From: Tannerella sp.
Lineage (GTDB): Bacteria > Bacteroidota > Bacteroidia > Bacteroidales > Tannerellaceae
Assembly: GCA_031267485.1 (NCBI GenBank)
Contig: JAIRYY010000136.1
Location: 1 to 14,550 of the forward strand
Length of the DNA stretch: 14,550 nt
Reading direction: 5' to 3'
Made by a program: the position numbers and the translations under genes. The notes beneath the pieces are model-generated. The model was given only the letters and a program-made list of their open reading frames with translations. It did no database searches and was not told the origin of the DNA. Positions 1 through 7,883 of this stretch are shown one piece after another. The number at the start of each line of letters is the position of its first letter. Position 1 is the first letter of the stretch.

Positions 1-1011
1 TGGGACGACGATTACAACCTCGACATCGTGCAGGACATCCGCGCGGAACTGGTTCGCCTCGCGACGGATTGCCGGCGGGACGACTACACCAGCGTCCCGA
101 TGCAGGGAAGCGGCACGTATTCCGTCGAAAGCGTTCTGACCTGCTCCGTGCCGGATACGGGTAAACTGTTGATTCTAAGCAATGGCGCGTATGGCGACAG
201 AATGACGGAGATAGCCCGTTACGGAAGACTCCGCCACGAGGTTTTGTCCTTTCCCGAAACGGAGACCGTCTGTCCGGATACGGTCGACCGCTTCCTGGAC
301 AGGCACGATGAAATCACTCACGTCTCCTTCGTTCACTGCGAAACGACGACCGGCATCCTGAATCCGCTGGACGACCTGTGCCGTGCTGTCAAAAGACATG
401 GCAGGCGGCTTATCGTGGATGCGATGAGCAGTTTTGGCGGCATACCTTTCGATGCGGGTTCGCTGGGAATAGATTTTCTTGTCAGCAGCGCCAACAAATG
501 CATTCAGGGCGTGCCGGGTTTCGGATTTATCGTCGCCCGAAAGGAAGCGCTGGAAGAGTGCCGCGGCAATGCCCGGAGCCTGTCCCTGGATATTTACGAT
601 CAGTGGGAAACGATGGAAAAGACGCCCGGCAAATGGCGTTTCACATCGCCGACCCACGTCGTGAGGGCTTTCCAGCAGGCGCTGAAGGAACTGTGCGCCG
701 AAGGCGGAATAACGGCGAGGCATGCGCGCTATACGGCAAATCACCGCCTGCTGACGGACGGCATGACGCGCCTGGGCTATCTCCCCCTGCTGCCTGCCGA
801 AACCCGCTCTCCCATTATCACGTCATTCCTCTATCCCGACCCGGCGTTTGACTTCAAATCCTTTTACGGTAAATTGAAACAGAAAGGATTTGTCATCTAT
901 CCCGGGAAAATATCGCAGGCGGATACTTTCCGTATCGGAACAATCGGCGATATCTATGAGCGGGATATAAAGATGCTTGTCGAAGCCGTCGGTTCAATCC
1001 GAACCGCATAA
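1..1011 (+). CDS. phnW: 2-aminoethylphosphonate--pyruvate aminotransferase (5' end outside window)
   Basis: This is a PLP-dependent fold-type I aminotransferase that interconverts 2-aminoethylphosphonate plus pyruvate and phosphonoacetaldehyde plus alanine in the cytoplasm. The reading frame is open from base 1, beginning WDDDYN, which matches a conserved stretch near the family N-terminus. The GTG at 28 is therefore internal, and about 30 residues are missing compared with the usual ~367. Visible signatures are QGSGTYSVE, CETTTG, VDAMSSFGGIP with the PLP-contacting Asp, SANKCIQG with the Schiff-base lysine at 496-498, KWRFTSPTH, SPIIT and FRIGTIG with the substrate-binding Arg near the C-terminus. 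The match runs end to end with no C-terminal fusion. It is followed after 17 nt by an exported protein and a SusC/SusD pair. Whether it serves synthesis (with pepM and ppd) or breakdown (with phnX) of aminoethylphosphonate cannot be read from here, and an N-terminal fusion partner cannot be excluded. Confidence 0.95.
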   Translation, partial: WDDDYNLDIVQDIRAELVRLATDCRRDDYTSVPMQGSGTYSVESVLTCSVPDTGKLLILSNGAYGDRMTEIARYGRLRHEVLSFPETETVCPDTVDRFLDRHDEITHVSFVHCETTTGILNPLDDLCRAVKRHGRRLIVDAMSSFGGIPFDAGSLGIDFLVSSANKCIQGVPGFGFIVARKEALEECRGNARSLSLDIYDQWETMEKTPGKWRFTSPTHVVRAFQQALKELCAEGGITARHARYTANHRLLTDGMTRLGYLPLLPAETRSPIITSFLYPDPAFDFKSFYGKLKQKGFVIYPGKISQADTFRIGTIGDIYERDIKMLVEAVGSIRTA

Positions 1012-1028
1012 AAAAACAATTAAAAACA

Positions 1029-1649
1029 ATGAACAAAACAATGAAAAAGATTACATTATTCATGCTGCTCATCATGCTGCCGTCCGGGATATTCACGGCG
1101 CAGGCAAACGGTGAAAGAGAGAATGAGCGAATTGCATTTCTGGGCATCGGTTCCGGCAATTTGCGCTCAAACTATTACCCGGACGAAATCATCGCCGGGA
1201 AAATGAATGTGCCGGAAGATTCCATCAATGAAACATTCGGCAGGCGCTTTTACGAAATACTGAATGAAACGTGCGTCAGAAACGGCACGCCAAATATCGT
1301 TTACTGCTGCTTCGAAGAAGGCCGGGCAATTCTGGCGTCGGTGAAGTACAACAGCAGGGGCGACGAGATGGAAAGCGACCTGTCCGCCGTTTCACAGGAA
1401 CGCCTGGATGACTTCTTTGAACAAACGTCGACCGGCTACCTGATGATTATAGATCAGTATTACATCAAAAGGGAAGGCTATCCATACCACAACGTGTCCC
1501 ACATTGTCGCGTATTCGGTATACGACAGCAAACGGGAAATCGTTTTCCGCGGAAGACATCAGTTTTCGTCGCTGGACATGGAGGAATTTAGCCGCTACAC
1601 CCGGCAGTTTTCGAAAATAGCGCAAAAGCTGCTGGCAAAAATTCATTAA
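1029..1649 (+). CDS. Exported protein of unknown function, 206 aa
   Basis: I do not recognise this family. The N-terminus is a clear signal peptide: lysines at 3, 6 and 7, a hydrophobic core from residue 8 to 22, and a likely signal peptidase I site after AQA at residue 26. No lipobox cysteine is present, so the product should be soluble in the periplasm or secreted. The mature part is about 180 residues, mixed alpha/beta in character, with YLMIIDQYYIKREGYPYHN followed by a beta-rich HIVAYSVYDSKREIVFRGRH segment. There are two cysteines close together (YCCF) and one further upstream. An in-frame ATG at 1041 would also give a good signal peptide, so the start is uncertain by four residues. It lies 17 nt after phnW and 17 nt before the SusC-like gene, which suggests cotranscription and a role in the same envelope process. 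This is inferred from position only. Confidence 0.8.
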   Translation: MNKTMKKITLFMLLIMLPSGIFTAQANGERENERIAFLGIGSGNLRSNYYPDEIIAGKMNVPEDSINETFGRRFYEILNETCVRNGTPNIVYCCFEEGRAILASVKYNSRGDEMESDLSAVSQERLDDFFEQTSTGYLMIIDQYYIKREGYPYHNVSHIVAYSVYDSKREIVFRGRHQFSSLDMEEFSRYTRQFSKIAQKLLAKIH

Positions 1650-1666
1650 CCGACAAACTGTTTGAT

Positions 1667-4600
1667 ATGAGAAATATGATACTGACGGCAATCATGTGTT
1701 GCTGTTCACAGGTTTTTATGGCCCAAATCAGGGTCGGAGGGCGCATTGCCGACAGCACGGGAGAACCTGTGACGGGCGCCACGATACAGGTAAGGGACGA
1801 ACCGTCGAAAGGCACGGTCAGCGATGCGGACGGGGAGTTCGAGATGGAAGTCCCGTCTGAAAACACAATCCTCCTTGTGCGCTATCTCGGATTCCGGGAC
1901 GCGGAGGTGCGCGTGGGAGACCGGCGCCGTCTGGACATTCTGCTGACGGAAGAAGCGGTCGAACTGAAGGAAACCGTAGTCACAGCCCTGGGCGTCATCA
2001 AGGAAAAGAAAATTCTTGGATACGCCGTGCAGGAAGTCAAGGGCAATGACATTGCGAAATCGAGGGACGCCAACCCGTTTGCCGCCCTGACAGGGAAAAT
2101 CTCCGGCCTGCGGATCGCCCCCTCGACAGACCTGCTGAAAAGCCCCGAAATATACCTCCGGGGACAAAAGCCGCTTATCGTCGTCGACGGCGTTCCCGTA
2201 GCCTCGGATACATGGAACATCAGCCCCGATGACATTGAAAACATCAGCGTGCTGAAAGGCCCGACGGCTTCGGCTCTGTACGGCTCGTACGGCAAAAACG
2301 GCGCGGTACAGATCACGACCCGCCGGGCAGGCGGCGAAAAGGGCAAAACCGTGGTCGAAGTCAATTCGGGCACACAGGTTCAAACCGGCTATCTGGTCAT
2401 ACCCAAAGTACAAAACGAATACGGAACGGGCTATGACTACCAATATTCGTTCGGCGACGGCGAAAAGGGAAACATCAACGGAGTGAACAACTCGGATGCC
2501 GACATTTGGGGGCCCCGTTTCGAGGGACAGCTCCTCAAACAGTACGACAGCCCGATTGATCCGGTTACCGGAGTAAGGACGCCCACGCCGTGGATTGCCA
2601 GGGGAGCAAACAACCTGACGAACTTCCTGGAAACGGGACTGATTACGACAAACAACGTCTCCATTGCATCCAAAAGCGAAAAGAGCGATGTGCGAATGTC
2701 CCTGTCGGATACCTACCAGAAGGGTATCGTCCCGAATACCCGGCTCAATTCGTTCAACTTCAACCTGACCGGAGGAATTGACATCGGCAATAGACTTCGT
2801 GCGGAAGCGGCCGTCAACTACAACAGGACGGCTTCGCCGAACTATCCCGACCTGATTTATAACCCCAGAAGTCCCATTTATACAATTCTAATCTGGGGCA
2901 GCGCCAACTACGATATCCGCGACCTGCGCGACTATTGGAAACCCGGACAGGAAGGTCTTCAGCAGAACAGCTACGATTATGCGCAATATAACAACATGTA
3001 TTTCCAGGCATACGAGAATCTGCGCGGTCACTACCGGGATGACGTACACGGAAATGCACAGCTCAAATGGCGCATCACTCCCGACCTGGATGTGCGACTG
3101 CGGTCGAACCTGTCGCTCTATGCCCTGAACACGGACGAGCGCTATCCCATGTCGCTGTCGGTATACGACATGAACTTCAAGTTTGTCGGCGGCTACGAAG
3201 AATCCAACGAACATTACTGGGACAGCAACACCGACATACTTTTCAACTACGCCCGGCAACTCAGTCCGACAATCGGCCTGAAAGCCTCACTGGGAGGAAG
3301 CCTGCGGACAATCCGGCAGAATCAGTCGTGGGATGCTACCCGCGGAGGATTGATAGCCCCCGGCATATATACGCTGCAAAACTCGGTCGAACAGCGTTCC
3401 GGGACAAGCAGCCGCTGGGAAAAACAGGTGGGCAGCGTGTACGGATATGCCGACATCGACTTCCGGAACGTACTGTTCCTGAGCCTGACCGGGCGCGTCG
3501 ATAAATCTTCGACGCTGCCGGTCGACCGCAATACGTATTTCTATCCGTCCGCATCGCTGAGCGCCGTAGTCAGCGACATGCTCGACCTCTCCTCCGTTTT
3601 CACGTTCCTGCGGTTGAGGGCTTCGTACGCAAGAGTCGGCGGCGACCTGGAGCCTTATCAGCTTGGCACAACTTATTCGCAGGGTACACTGTGGAATATG
3701 AAAATGCCGTTCTATTACAGCGGCACGTCGATAGATCAAAACATCCGACCCGAATTTAGTTCCTCGTCGGAGTTCGGAACCGACATGCGTTTTTTCAACA
3801 ACCGCCTGGGATTCGATTTCGCTTATTTCATAGCCAGGGACGGCCCTCAGATATTCGACCTGCAGACGCCTTCGTCTTCGGGCGTGAACCTGCGCAAAGT
3901 GAACGGACTGACCTATACCCGAAAGGGATATGAAGTAACGGTAACGGCACAGCCGCTTGAGCAGAGCGCGTTCGACTGGCGACTGACCGGCAACGTCTCG
4001 TCGTCGCACCGCTGGCTGGACAACGTGTATGCCGGTTTGGAAAATCTCGGCTACATTAGGGTAGGCGAACGCGCCGATCAATTGTGGGTGGAAGATTTCA
4101 TGCGCGATCCGCAGGGCAACATCATCTATCAGAACGGAATGCCCCTGCGCGACCCGATCATGAAATACTGGGGCAATTCGGACAACGATTTCATATTCGG
4201 CCTGGCAAGCTCGCTCGGATACAGGCATTTTTCAGTGAATATCGCGTTCGATGGCGCCGGCGGAGGCATCATCGAAAATTACACCTGGGAAAATCTGTGG
4301 CGGGGCGGACGGCATGAACTGTCGGCCAACGAACATCGATACAACGACTGGATTGCCTATCAGAACGACCCGGACGGCTGGGGAAGCCGCTATACCGGAC
4401 AGTTCATCGGCAACGGCGTGACGGTCACCGGCGGAGAACTGAAACGGGACCCGGACGGAAACGTCATTTCGGACACGCGTACGTTCGCCCCCAACAGCGA
4501 CCCCGTCATCTATCAGAACTGGGCCGGAAGCGCCAGAGGATACTACCGCACGCAGTCCGTGCGCATGCAGGATCGCAGCTACCTGAAATTGCGGGAAGTG

Positions 4601-4801
4601 ACGCTCACCTATGCGTTCCCCGGAAGTCTGCTGTCCAAAGCAAAGGTAATCCGTTCCGCTTCCGTTTCACTGACGGGACGCAACCTCCTCTATTTTACAA
4701 AGGCGGACTATATTGACCTGGATCAGTTCACAGGCTCCGAAACGATTTTGCAGACGCCCTCGCTCCGCAGCTACGGTATCAATTTGAATGTCGGTTTTTA
4801 A
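1667..4801 (+). CDS. SusC/RagA-like TonB-dependent outer-membrane receptor
   Basis: This 1044-residue protein is a TonB-dependent beta-barrel that should take up a ligand across the outer membrane with its SusD partner. In order it shows a signal peptide (residues 1-19, cleavage after FMA), a carboxypeptidase-regulatory-like beta domain (about 21-95, GRIADSTGEPVTGATIQV), a TonB-box-like ETVVTALG at 102-109, a plug domain (about 112-220, with LRGQKPLIVVDGVPV and the LKGPTASALYGSYGKNGAVQI block), a long barrel rich in alternating aromatic residues, and a C-terminal strand ending NLNVGF, as expected for barrel assembly. The plug segment before VVDGVP is short compared with starch-type SusC, a form I associate with SusD-like_2 partners. 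The length is normal for the family. It sits 17 nt after the small exported protein and 20 nt before the SusD gene. The ligand cannot be deduced, though phnW upstream makes a phosphonate-linked substrate worth considering. Confidence 0.95.
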   Translation: MRNMILTAIMCCCSQVFMAQIRVGGRIADSTGEPVTGATIQVRDEPSKGTVSDADGEFEMEVPSENTILLVRYLGFRDAEVRVGDRRRLDILLTEEAVELKETVVTALGVIKEKKILGYAVQEVKGNDIAKSRDANPFAALTGKISGLRIAPSTDLLKSPEIYLRGQKPLIVVDGVPVASDTWNISPDDIENISVLKGPTASALYGSYGKNGAVQITTRRAGGEKGKTVVEVNSGTQVQTGYLVIPKVQNEYGTGYDYQYSFGDGEKGNINGVNNSDADIWGPRFEGQLLKQYDSPIDPVTGVRTPTPWIARGANNLTNFLETGLITTNNVSIASKSEKSDVRMSLSDTYQKGIVPNTRLNSFNFNLTGGIDIGNRLRAEAAVNYNRTASPNYPDLIYNPRSPIYTILIWGSANYDIRDLRDYWKPGQEGLQQNSYDYAQYNNMYFQAYENLRGHYRDDVHGNAQLKWRITPDLDVRLRSNLSLYALNTDERYPMSLSVYDMNFKFVGGYEESNEHYWDSNTDILFNYARQLSPTIGLKASLGGSLRTIRQNQSWDATRGGLIAPGIYTLQNSVEQRSGTSSRWEKQVGSVYGYADIDFRNVLFLSLTGRVDKSSTLPVDRNTYFYPSASLSAVVSDMLDLSSVFTFLRLRASYARVGGDLEPYQLGTTYSQGTLWNMKMPFYYSGTSIDQNIRPEFSSSSEFGTDMRFFNNRLGFDFAYFIARDGPQIFDLQTPSSSGVNLRKVNGLTYTRKGYEVTVTAQPLEQSAFDWRLTGNVSSSHRWLDNVYAGLENLGYIRVGERADQLWVEDFMRDPQGNIIYQNGMPLRDPIMKYWGNSDNDFIFGLASSLGYRHFSVNIAFDGAGGGIIENYTWENLWRGGRHELSANEHRYNDWIAYQNDPDGWGSRYTGQFIGNGVTVTGGELKRDPDGNVISDTRTFAPNSDPVIYQNWAGSARGYYRTQSVRMQDRSYLKLREVTLTYAFPGSLLSKAKVIRSASVSLTGRNLLYFTKADYIDLDQFTGSETILQTPSLRSYGINLNVGF

Positions 4802-4821
4802 TTACATAATCACAAAATAAA

Positions 4822-6312
4822 ATGAAAACGCTATATAAACTGCTTGCAGGAATAAATCTTTTGCTGGCGTCCGTTGCCTGTTCCGATTTTGAGGAACTGA
4901 ACAGAGACCCCAACAATCCTACGGAAATTGCGCCGGTCAACCTGTTGAACGGTATCATTATGGACAGCTGGGAGCATCCCTGGGATATTACGCAGCGCTA
5001 TTGCCAGTTTTACGCTACCGGGCACAAACTCTATGGACACCAGAACTATCTGCTGGGACGGTACGGGATGAATTACACGCAACTGAGGAACATCGACCGC
5101 ATGGTTTACGAAGCCGGCAAACGTTCGACGGACGAGATGAAAGCGTATTCGCCCATCGCCAAATTTTACCGCGCTTTCTATTTCATTCGCATGAGCGAAC
5201 GCCTGGGAGACATTCCCATGAGCGAAGCCATGAAAGGCGTCCCGGAAGACAATTTTACTCCCGCATACGATACGCAAAGGGATGTGTATCTTCAATGCCT
5301 CGATCTGCTGGAAAGCGCCAATGAGGAAATCGGCGGATATGTCGGCAGGTTCAGGGCGAATGACGACCTCTGTTTTAACGGCGATTTGCTGAAATGGCAA
5401 AAGGCGATTAATTCTTTCCGCCTGCGGGTGCTGATGAGTCTGAGCGGGAAAACCGGCGACGGCGACTTGAACATCAAGGAACAGTTCCGCCGGATTGTAT
5501 CCGACCCCTCCACCTGTCCGGTTATGACTTCCGCCGCCGACAACATGGCGATTGTTTATCCGGGCGGAAACAGCGACCGCTATCCCGTCTATCCGGACGA
5601 AACCAGGGGGCGCAAGCAGCGGGATGCAATCGGGGATACTTATCTGCAAATATTGAAGGAAAATGAAGACCCCCGCACGTTTGTTCAAATGGAACCCGGA
5701 GATGCCGTCAATGCTGGCGTGCCGGACAGGGAAAAACTGTTTTCTTCCTATTTCGGCGCAAAAGTGGGGGACGACATGAGCGTAATCGCCCAGGGTCTCA
5801 ACACGGGACAATATGCCACGATAAGTTACGGTTTATACGTCACGCCGACCGGCATCCCGTGCGTTCAGCTGGGATATCCCGAAATACAGTTCACAATTGC
5901 CGAAGCGATAAACCGCGGATGGATAGTCGGGGATGCCGCGCTCCATTACCGGAATGGCATTAAATCCGACATGGAATTTTACAGCATCAGCCAGCCGGAT
6001 ATTGACCGCTTCCTGTCCAGCCCCCAAGTCGTTTACAAAGGGGACAATGCGAATGGACTGAGGCAGATTCTGGAACAGAAATATGTCGCCTTTTTTCAAA
6101 ATTCGGGCTATCAGGCCTTTTTCGACCAGCGCCGTACGGGCATTCCCGATTTTCACGTTGGCCCCGGCAACGACAACGGAAAGATTCCGCTCCGCTGGAT
6201 GTATCCCGAAGACGAACTGCTGATGAACAGGGAAAATCTGGAAACAGCTCTGGAAAGACAGTTCGGCGGCAGCGACGATATTAATGACCGGATGTGGCTG
6301 ATTAACCAATAA
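4822..6312 (+). CDS. SusD/RagB-like surface lipoprotein (SusD-like_2 type)
   Basis: This 496-residue lipoprotein is the ligand-binding lid that sits on the SusC channel at the cell surface. The signal sequence ends LLLASVAC, with the lipidated cysteine at residue 20. The following SDFEE matches the acidic export signal that sends Bacteroidota lipoproteins to the surface. The mature start, CSDFEELNRDPNNPTE, is typical of the SusD-like_2 branch. Further family features are RAFYFIRMSERLGDIPMSEA in the helical repeat region, an EQKYVAFF segment before residue 430, QRRTGIPDF around 436-444 and the C-terminal IPLRWMYPEDELLMN at 455-469. The length is usual and the frame is intact. It begins 20 nt after the SusC stop and appears to be the last gene of the cluster, because 476 bp of repeat-rich DNA follow. 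No glycoside hydrolase or lyase is adjacent, so a polysaccharide target is not supported. Confidence 0.94.
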   Translation: MKTLYKLLAGINLLLASVACSDFEELNRDPNNPTEIAPVNLLNGIIMDSWEHPWDITQRYCQFYATGHKLYGHQNYLLGRYGMNYTQLRNIDRMVYEAGKRSTDEMKAYSPIAKFYRAFYFIRMSERLGDIPMSEAMKGVPEDNFTPAYDTQRDVYLQCLDLLESANEEIGGYVGRFRANDDLCFNGDLLKWQKAINSFRLRVLMSLSGKTGDGDLNIKEQFRRIVSDPSTCPVMTSAADNMAIVYPGGNSDRYPVYPDETRGRKQRDAIGDTYLQILKENEDPRTFVQMEPGDAVNAGVPDREKLFSSYFGAKVGDDMSVIAQGLNTGQYATISYGLYVTPTGIPCVQLGYPEIQFTIAEAINRGWIVGDAALHYRNGIKSDMEFYSISQPDIDRFLSSPQVVYKGDNANGLRQILEQKYVAFFQNSGYQAFFDQRRTGIPDFHVGPGNDNGKIPLRWMYPEDELLMNRENLETALERQFGGSDDINDRMWLINQ

Positions 6313-6340
6313 TCGGAAACCTCGCGTTTATACTTCCTTC

Positions 6341-6418
6341 CCGTCACCGGCGAACGCAGCGAAGCAGTCCGGGCCGTCGCCCGTGCATGGATTGCTCCGC
6401 TCCGCTCGCCGGTGACGG
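6341..6418. repeat. Imperfect palindrome, RHCERSEAIQ family, copy A
   Basis: The left arm 6341-6370 and right arm 6389-6418 are inverted copies of 30 nt that match at 26 positions. Several of the mismatches would still allow G-U pairs in RNA. The loop is 18 nt. The core GAACGCAGCGAAGCA is nearly identical to the second copy at 8035-8049. The outer part of each arm reads CCGTCACCGGCG instead of the usual CCGTCATTGCG, and it is changed on both arms so pairing is kept. Outside the hairpin, TTATACTTC at 6328-6336 is inverted as GAAGTATAA at 6449-6457, which suggests a larger symmetrical unit. From memory, this repeat family is dispersed in many unrelated bacterial genomes and probably behaves as a non-autonomous or REP-like element. 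Confidence 0.85.
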
Positions 6419-6512
6419 GGAAAAGCAATGCACAAAAATATGCTGTGTGAAGTATAATAAGTAACGTGAAATAAATAATATATAATGATTATACGCAAAT
6501 TGAAGTACACGA

Positions 6513-6697
6513 TTTGTCCCGTTAGGGACAATATGTTGGTAGAAAACGTCCTCTCACACCATCTCCTCCGTCCCGTATGGGACGGAATGTGGAATAAAAC
6601 CGACCAATCACATTCCATCCCCACGGGTCGGGATTGTAGAGACGCGATTAATCGCGTCTCTACGGGTTCTACCAACATTTTGTCCCTCCGGGACAAA
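6513..6697. repeat. Inner inverted repeat with small hairpins inside each arm
   Basis: The left arm 6513-6544 begins TTTGTCCCGTTAGGGACAAT and ends GTTGGTAGAA. The right arm 6667-6697 is its inverted copy with one single-base length difference and a few substitutions, all within or next to the small loop. Each arm contains its own mini-hairpin, TGTCCC paired with GGGACA. Between the arms, GTCCCGTATGGGAC at 6570-6583 is a third mini-hairpin of the same TCCC/GGGA design, followed by GGAATGTG, which is inverted as CACATTCC at 6610-6617. The repeated use of one motif at several levels is unlikely to arise by chance. Confidence 0.8.
6636..6663. repeat. Perfect 28-bp palindrome
   Basis: The sequence from 6636 to 6663 equals its own reverse complement. 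It is built from the half-site GTAGAGACGCGATT and its exact inverse, with no loop. It lies inside the inner inverted repeat, off-centre and close to the right arm. In RNA it would form a long stem with a tight turn. As DNA it could be a dyad binding site or the core of a dispersed repeat. I recall that GAGACGCGATTAATCGCGTCTC-like palindromes recur in other bacterial genomes, but I cannot verify that here. Confidence 0.9.
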
Positions 6698-6760
6698 GAT
6701 ACCATTACATGTTATTTATTTCACGTTACTAAACATCAAACATTAACACTAAACGCCAAA

Positions 6761-6788
6761 CTTTTAATTTTTAACTTTTAATTTTTAA
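6761..6788. repeat. 14-bp tandem repeat (x2) just before proB
   Basis: CTTTTAATTTTTAA occurs twice without interruption, at 6761-6774 and 6775-6788, and abuts the TTG/ATG start region of proB. It forms the AT-rich leader usual for this phylum. TAACTTTT at 6772-6779 differs at one position from the Bacteroidota -7 element TAnnTTTG, but no good TTTG box lies about 20 nt upstream, so I do not call a promoter. Confidence 0.85.
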
Positions 6789-6794
6789 TTGATA

Positions 6795-7883
6795 ATGGGC
6801 TTGTTGTTTCGGAGAATTGCTGTAAAAGTAGGGAGTAATGTTTTGACGCGCAGCGACGGGACGTTGAATGTTACGCGGATGTCCGCGCTGGTGGACCAGA
6901 TTGCGGAATTGCGTCGCAACGGCATTGCCGTCGTGCTCGTTTCGTCGGGAGCGGTGGCGTCCGGACGGAGCGAGATTAAACCGGACAGGAAGCTCGACGC
7001 CGTTTCCGCGCGGCAGTTATATTCGGCTGTCGGACAGGCCAAACTGATTAACCGTTACTACGAACTGTTCCGCGAGCATCATATCCCGTGCGGACAGGTA
7101 CTCACCATGAAGGAAAATTTCAGTTCGCGTCATCACTACCTGAACCAGAAGCATTGTATGGAAGTGATGCTTGAGAATGGCGTAATCCCCATCGTGAACG
7201 AAAACGACACCGTCTCGGTGACGGAACTTATGTTTACGGACAACGACGAACTGTCGGGACTTATCGCCGCAATGATGGGGATGGACGCGCTCATTATCCT
7301 CAGCAATGTGGACGGCATATACGACGGCGACCCATCCCTGCCCGGCTCGGAAGTGATACGGGAAATAACCGACGCGGGACGTGACATATCGTCATGCGTG
7401 CTGACCGGGAAGTCGCATTTCGGACGAGGAGGCATGCTGACGAAGTACGGCATAGCCCGCAAAGTGGCCGACGAGGGTATTGCCGTCATCATTGCAAACG
7501 GTACGCGCGATAACATATTGCCGGCTCTGCTTGCTGACGACAGTTCCGTCGTATGCACGCGTTTCCGTCCGTCATCGCGGCCGGTAAGCAACATCAAAAA
7601 ATGGATTGCCCACTCCGAAGGATTTGCGAAAGGCGAAGTTTTTGTCAATAATGGCGCCCGCGACGCCCTGCTTCAACCCGGGGCGACGAGCGTACTGTTT
7701 GTCGGAGTGACGCGCATAGAGGGCGATTTCGAGGAGGACGATATCGTTAAGATACTGGACGAATCCGGACGGCAGATAGGCGTGGGATGTGCGGGATACG
7801 GCAGCGACGAAGCCCGCAAACGCGTGGGTAAACGCTCGGACAAGCCCCTTGTTCACTACGACTACCTCTGTCTTGAAGGATAA
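6795..7883 (+). CDS. proB: Glutamate 5-kinase
   Basis: ProB phosphorylates glutamate to glutamyl 5-phosphate with ATP, the first committed step of proline synthesis in the cytoplasm. I chose the ATG at 6795 (362 aa), because it gives MGLLFRRIAVKVGSNVL, close to the family N-terminus. The TTG at 6789 would add two residues. The amino-acid kinase domain spans about residues 6-255, with KVGSNVL (nucleotide and phosphate binding), LVSSGAVASG, the glutamate-binding NENDTV at 135-140, LIILSNVDGIYDGDP and the GRGGMLTK motif around 210-217. A PUA domain follows (about 275-355), as in full-length enterobacterial ProB of 367 residues. All expected motifs are intact. In many bacteria ProB is feedback-inhibited by proline. 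Upstream is the repeat nest, and proA follows after 327 bp instead of being directly coupled, so separate promoters are likely. Confidence 0.96.
   Translation: MGLLFRRIAVKVGSNVLTRSDGTLNVTRMSALVDQIAELRRNGIAVVLVSSGAVASGRSEIKPDRKLDAVSARQLYSAVGQAKLINRYYELFREHHIPCGQVLTMKENFSSRHHYLNQKHCMEVMLENGVIPIVNENDTVSVTELMFTDNDELSGLIAAMMGMDALIILSNVDGIYDGDPSLPGSEVIREITDAGRDISSCVLTGKSHFGRGGMLTKYGIARKVADEGIAVIIANGTRDNILPALLADDSSVVCTRFRPSSRPVSNIKKWIAHSEGFAKGEVFVNNGARDALLQPGATSVLFVGVTRIEGDFEEDDIVKILDESGRQIGVGCAGYGSDEARKRVGKRSDKPLVHYDYLCLEG

Larger units (their letters stand above)
6460..6730. mobile_element. Candidate MITE-like element: nested inverted repeats with 19-bp perfect ends
   Basis: The ends are AGTAACGTGAAATAAATAA at 6460-6478 and its exact reverse complement at 6712-6730, a perfect 19-bp terminal inverted repeat. 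Inside are a second pair of arms of 31-32 nt (6513-6544 and 6667-6697), a third imperfect pair (about 6568-6591 and 6610-6632), and a perfect palindrome at 6636-6663. No transposase is encoded, so mobility would need an enzyme from elsewhere. I could not find a convincing target-site duplication: the left flank is TATAATA and the right flank is AAACATC. Alternatively it could be an accretion of separate palindromic repeats, or a structured RNA. The left end begins one base after the tail of hairpin copy A. Confidence 0.55.
6313..6794. other. Repeat-packed intergenic region between the SusD gene and proB
   Basis: No gene is supported here. The region holds, in order, an imperfect hairpin of the RHCERSEAIQ family (6341-6418), a tail shared with the second hairpin copy (to 6458), a 271-bp nest of inverted repeats (6460-6730), an AT-rich stretch with AAACATTAACACTAAAC character, and a 14-bp tandem repeat reaching proB. 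Short open frames cross it but only translate the repeats. The first hairpin starts 28 nt after the SusD stop and could act as a terminator or mRNA 3'-end stabiliser, although it has no T-tract. Confidence 0.85.

Noticed and set aside
28..1011. phnW starting at the GTG at 28
   Set aside because: The frame is open to base 1 and the preceding residues WDDDYN match the conserved N-terminal region, so the true start lies before the window.
4831..5811. A 326-aa - strand open frame antisense to the SusD gene
   Set aside because: The + strand protein has full-length SusD-like signatures including signal sequence and lipobox. The antisense frame has no motif and is explained by codon bias.
6328..6705. 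A 125-aa - strand open frame across the same gap
   Set aside because: It is the reverse translation of hairpin A and the repeat nest, with no recognisable protein features.
6485..6781. A 98-aa + strand open frame between the SusD gene and proB
   Set aside because: Nearly all of it is the nested inverted repeat, with arms translating to mirror-related segments. There is no family resemblance and no sensible leader.
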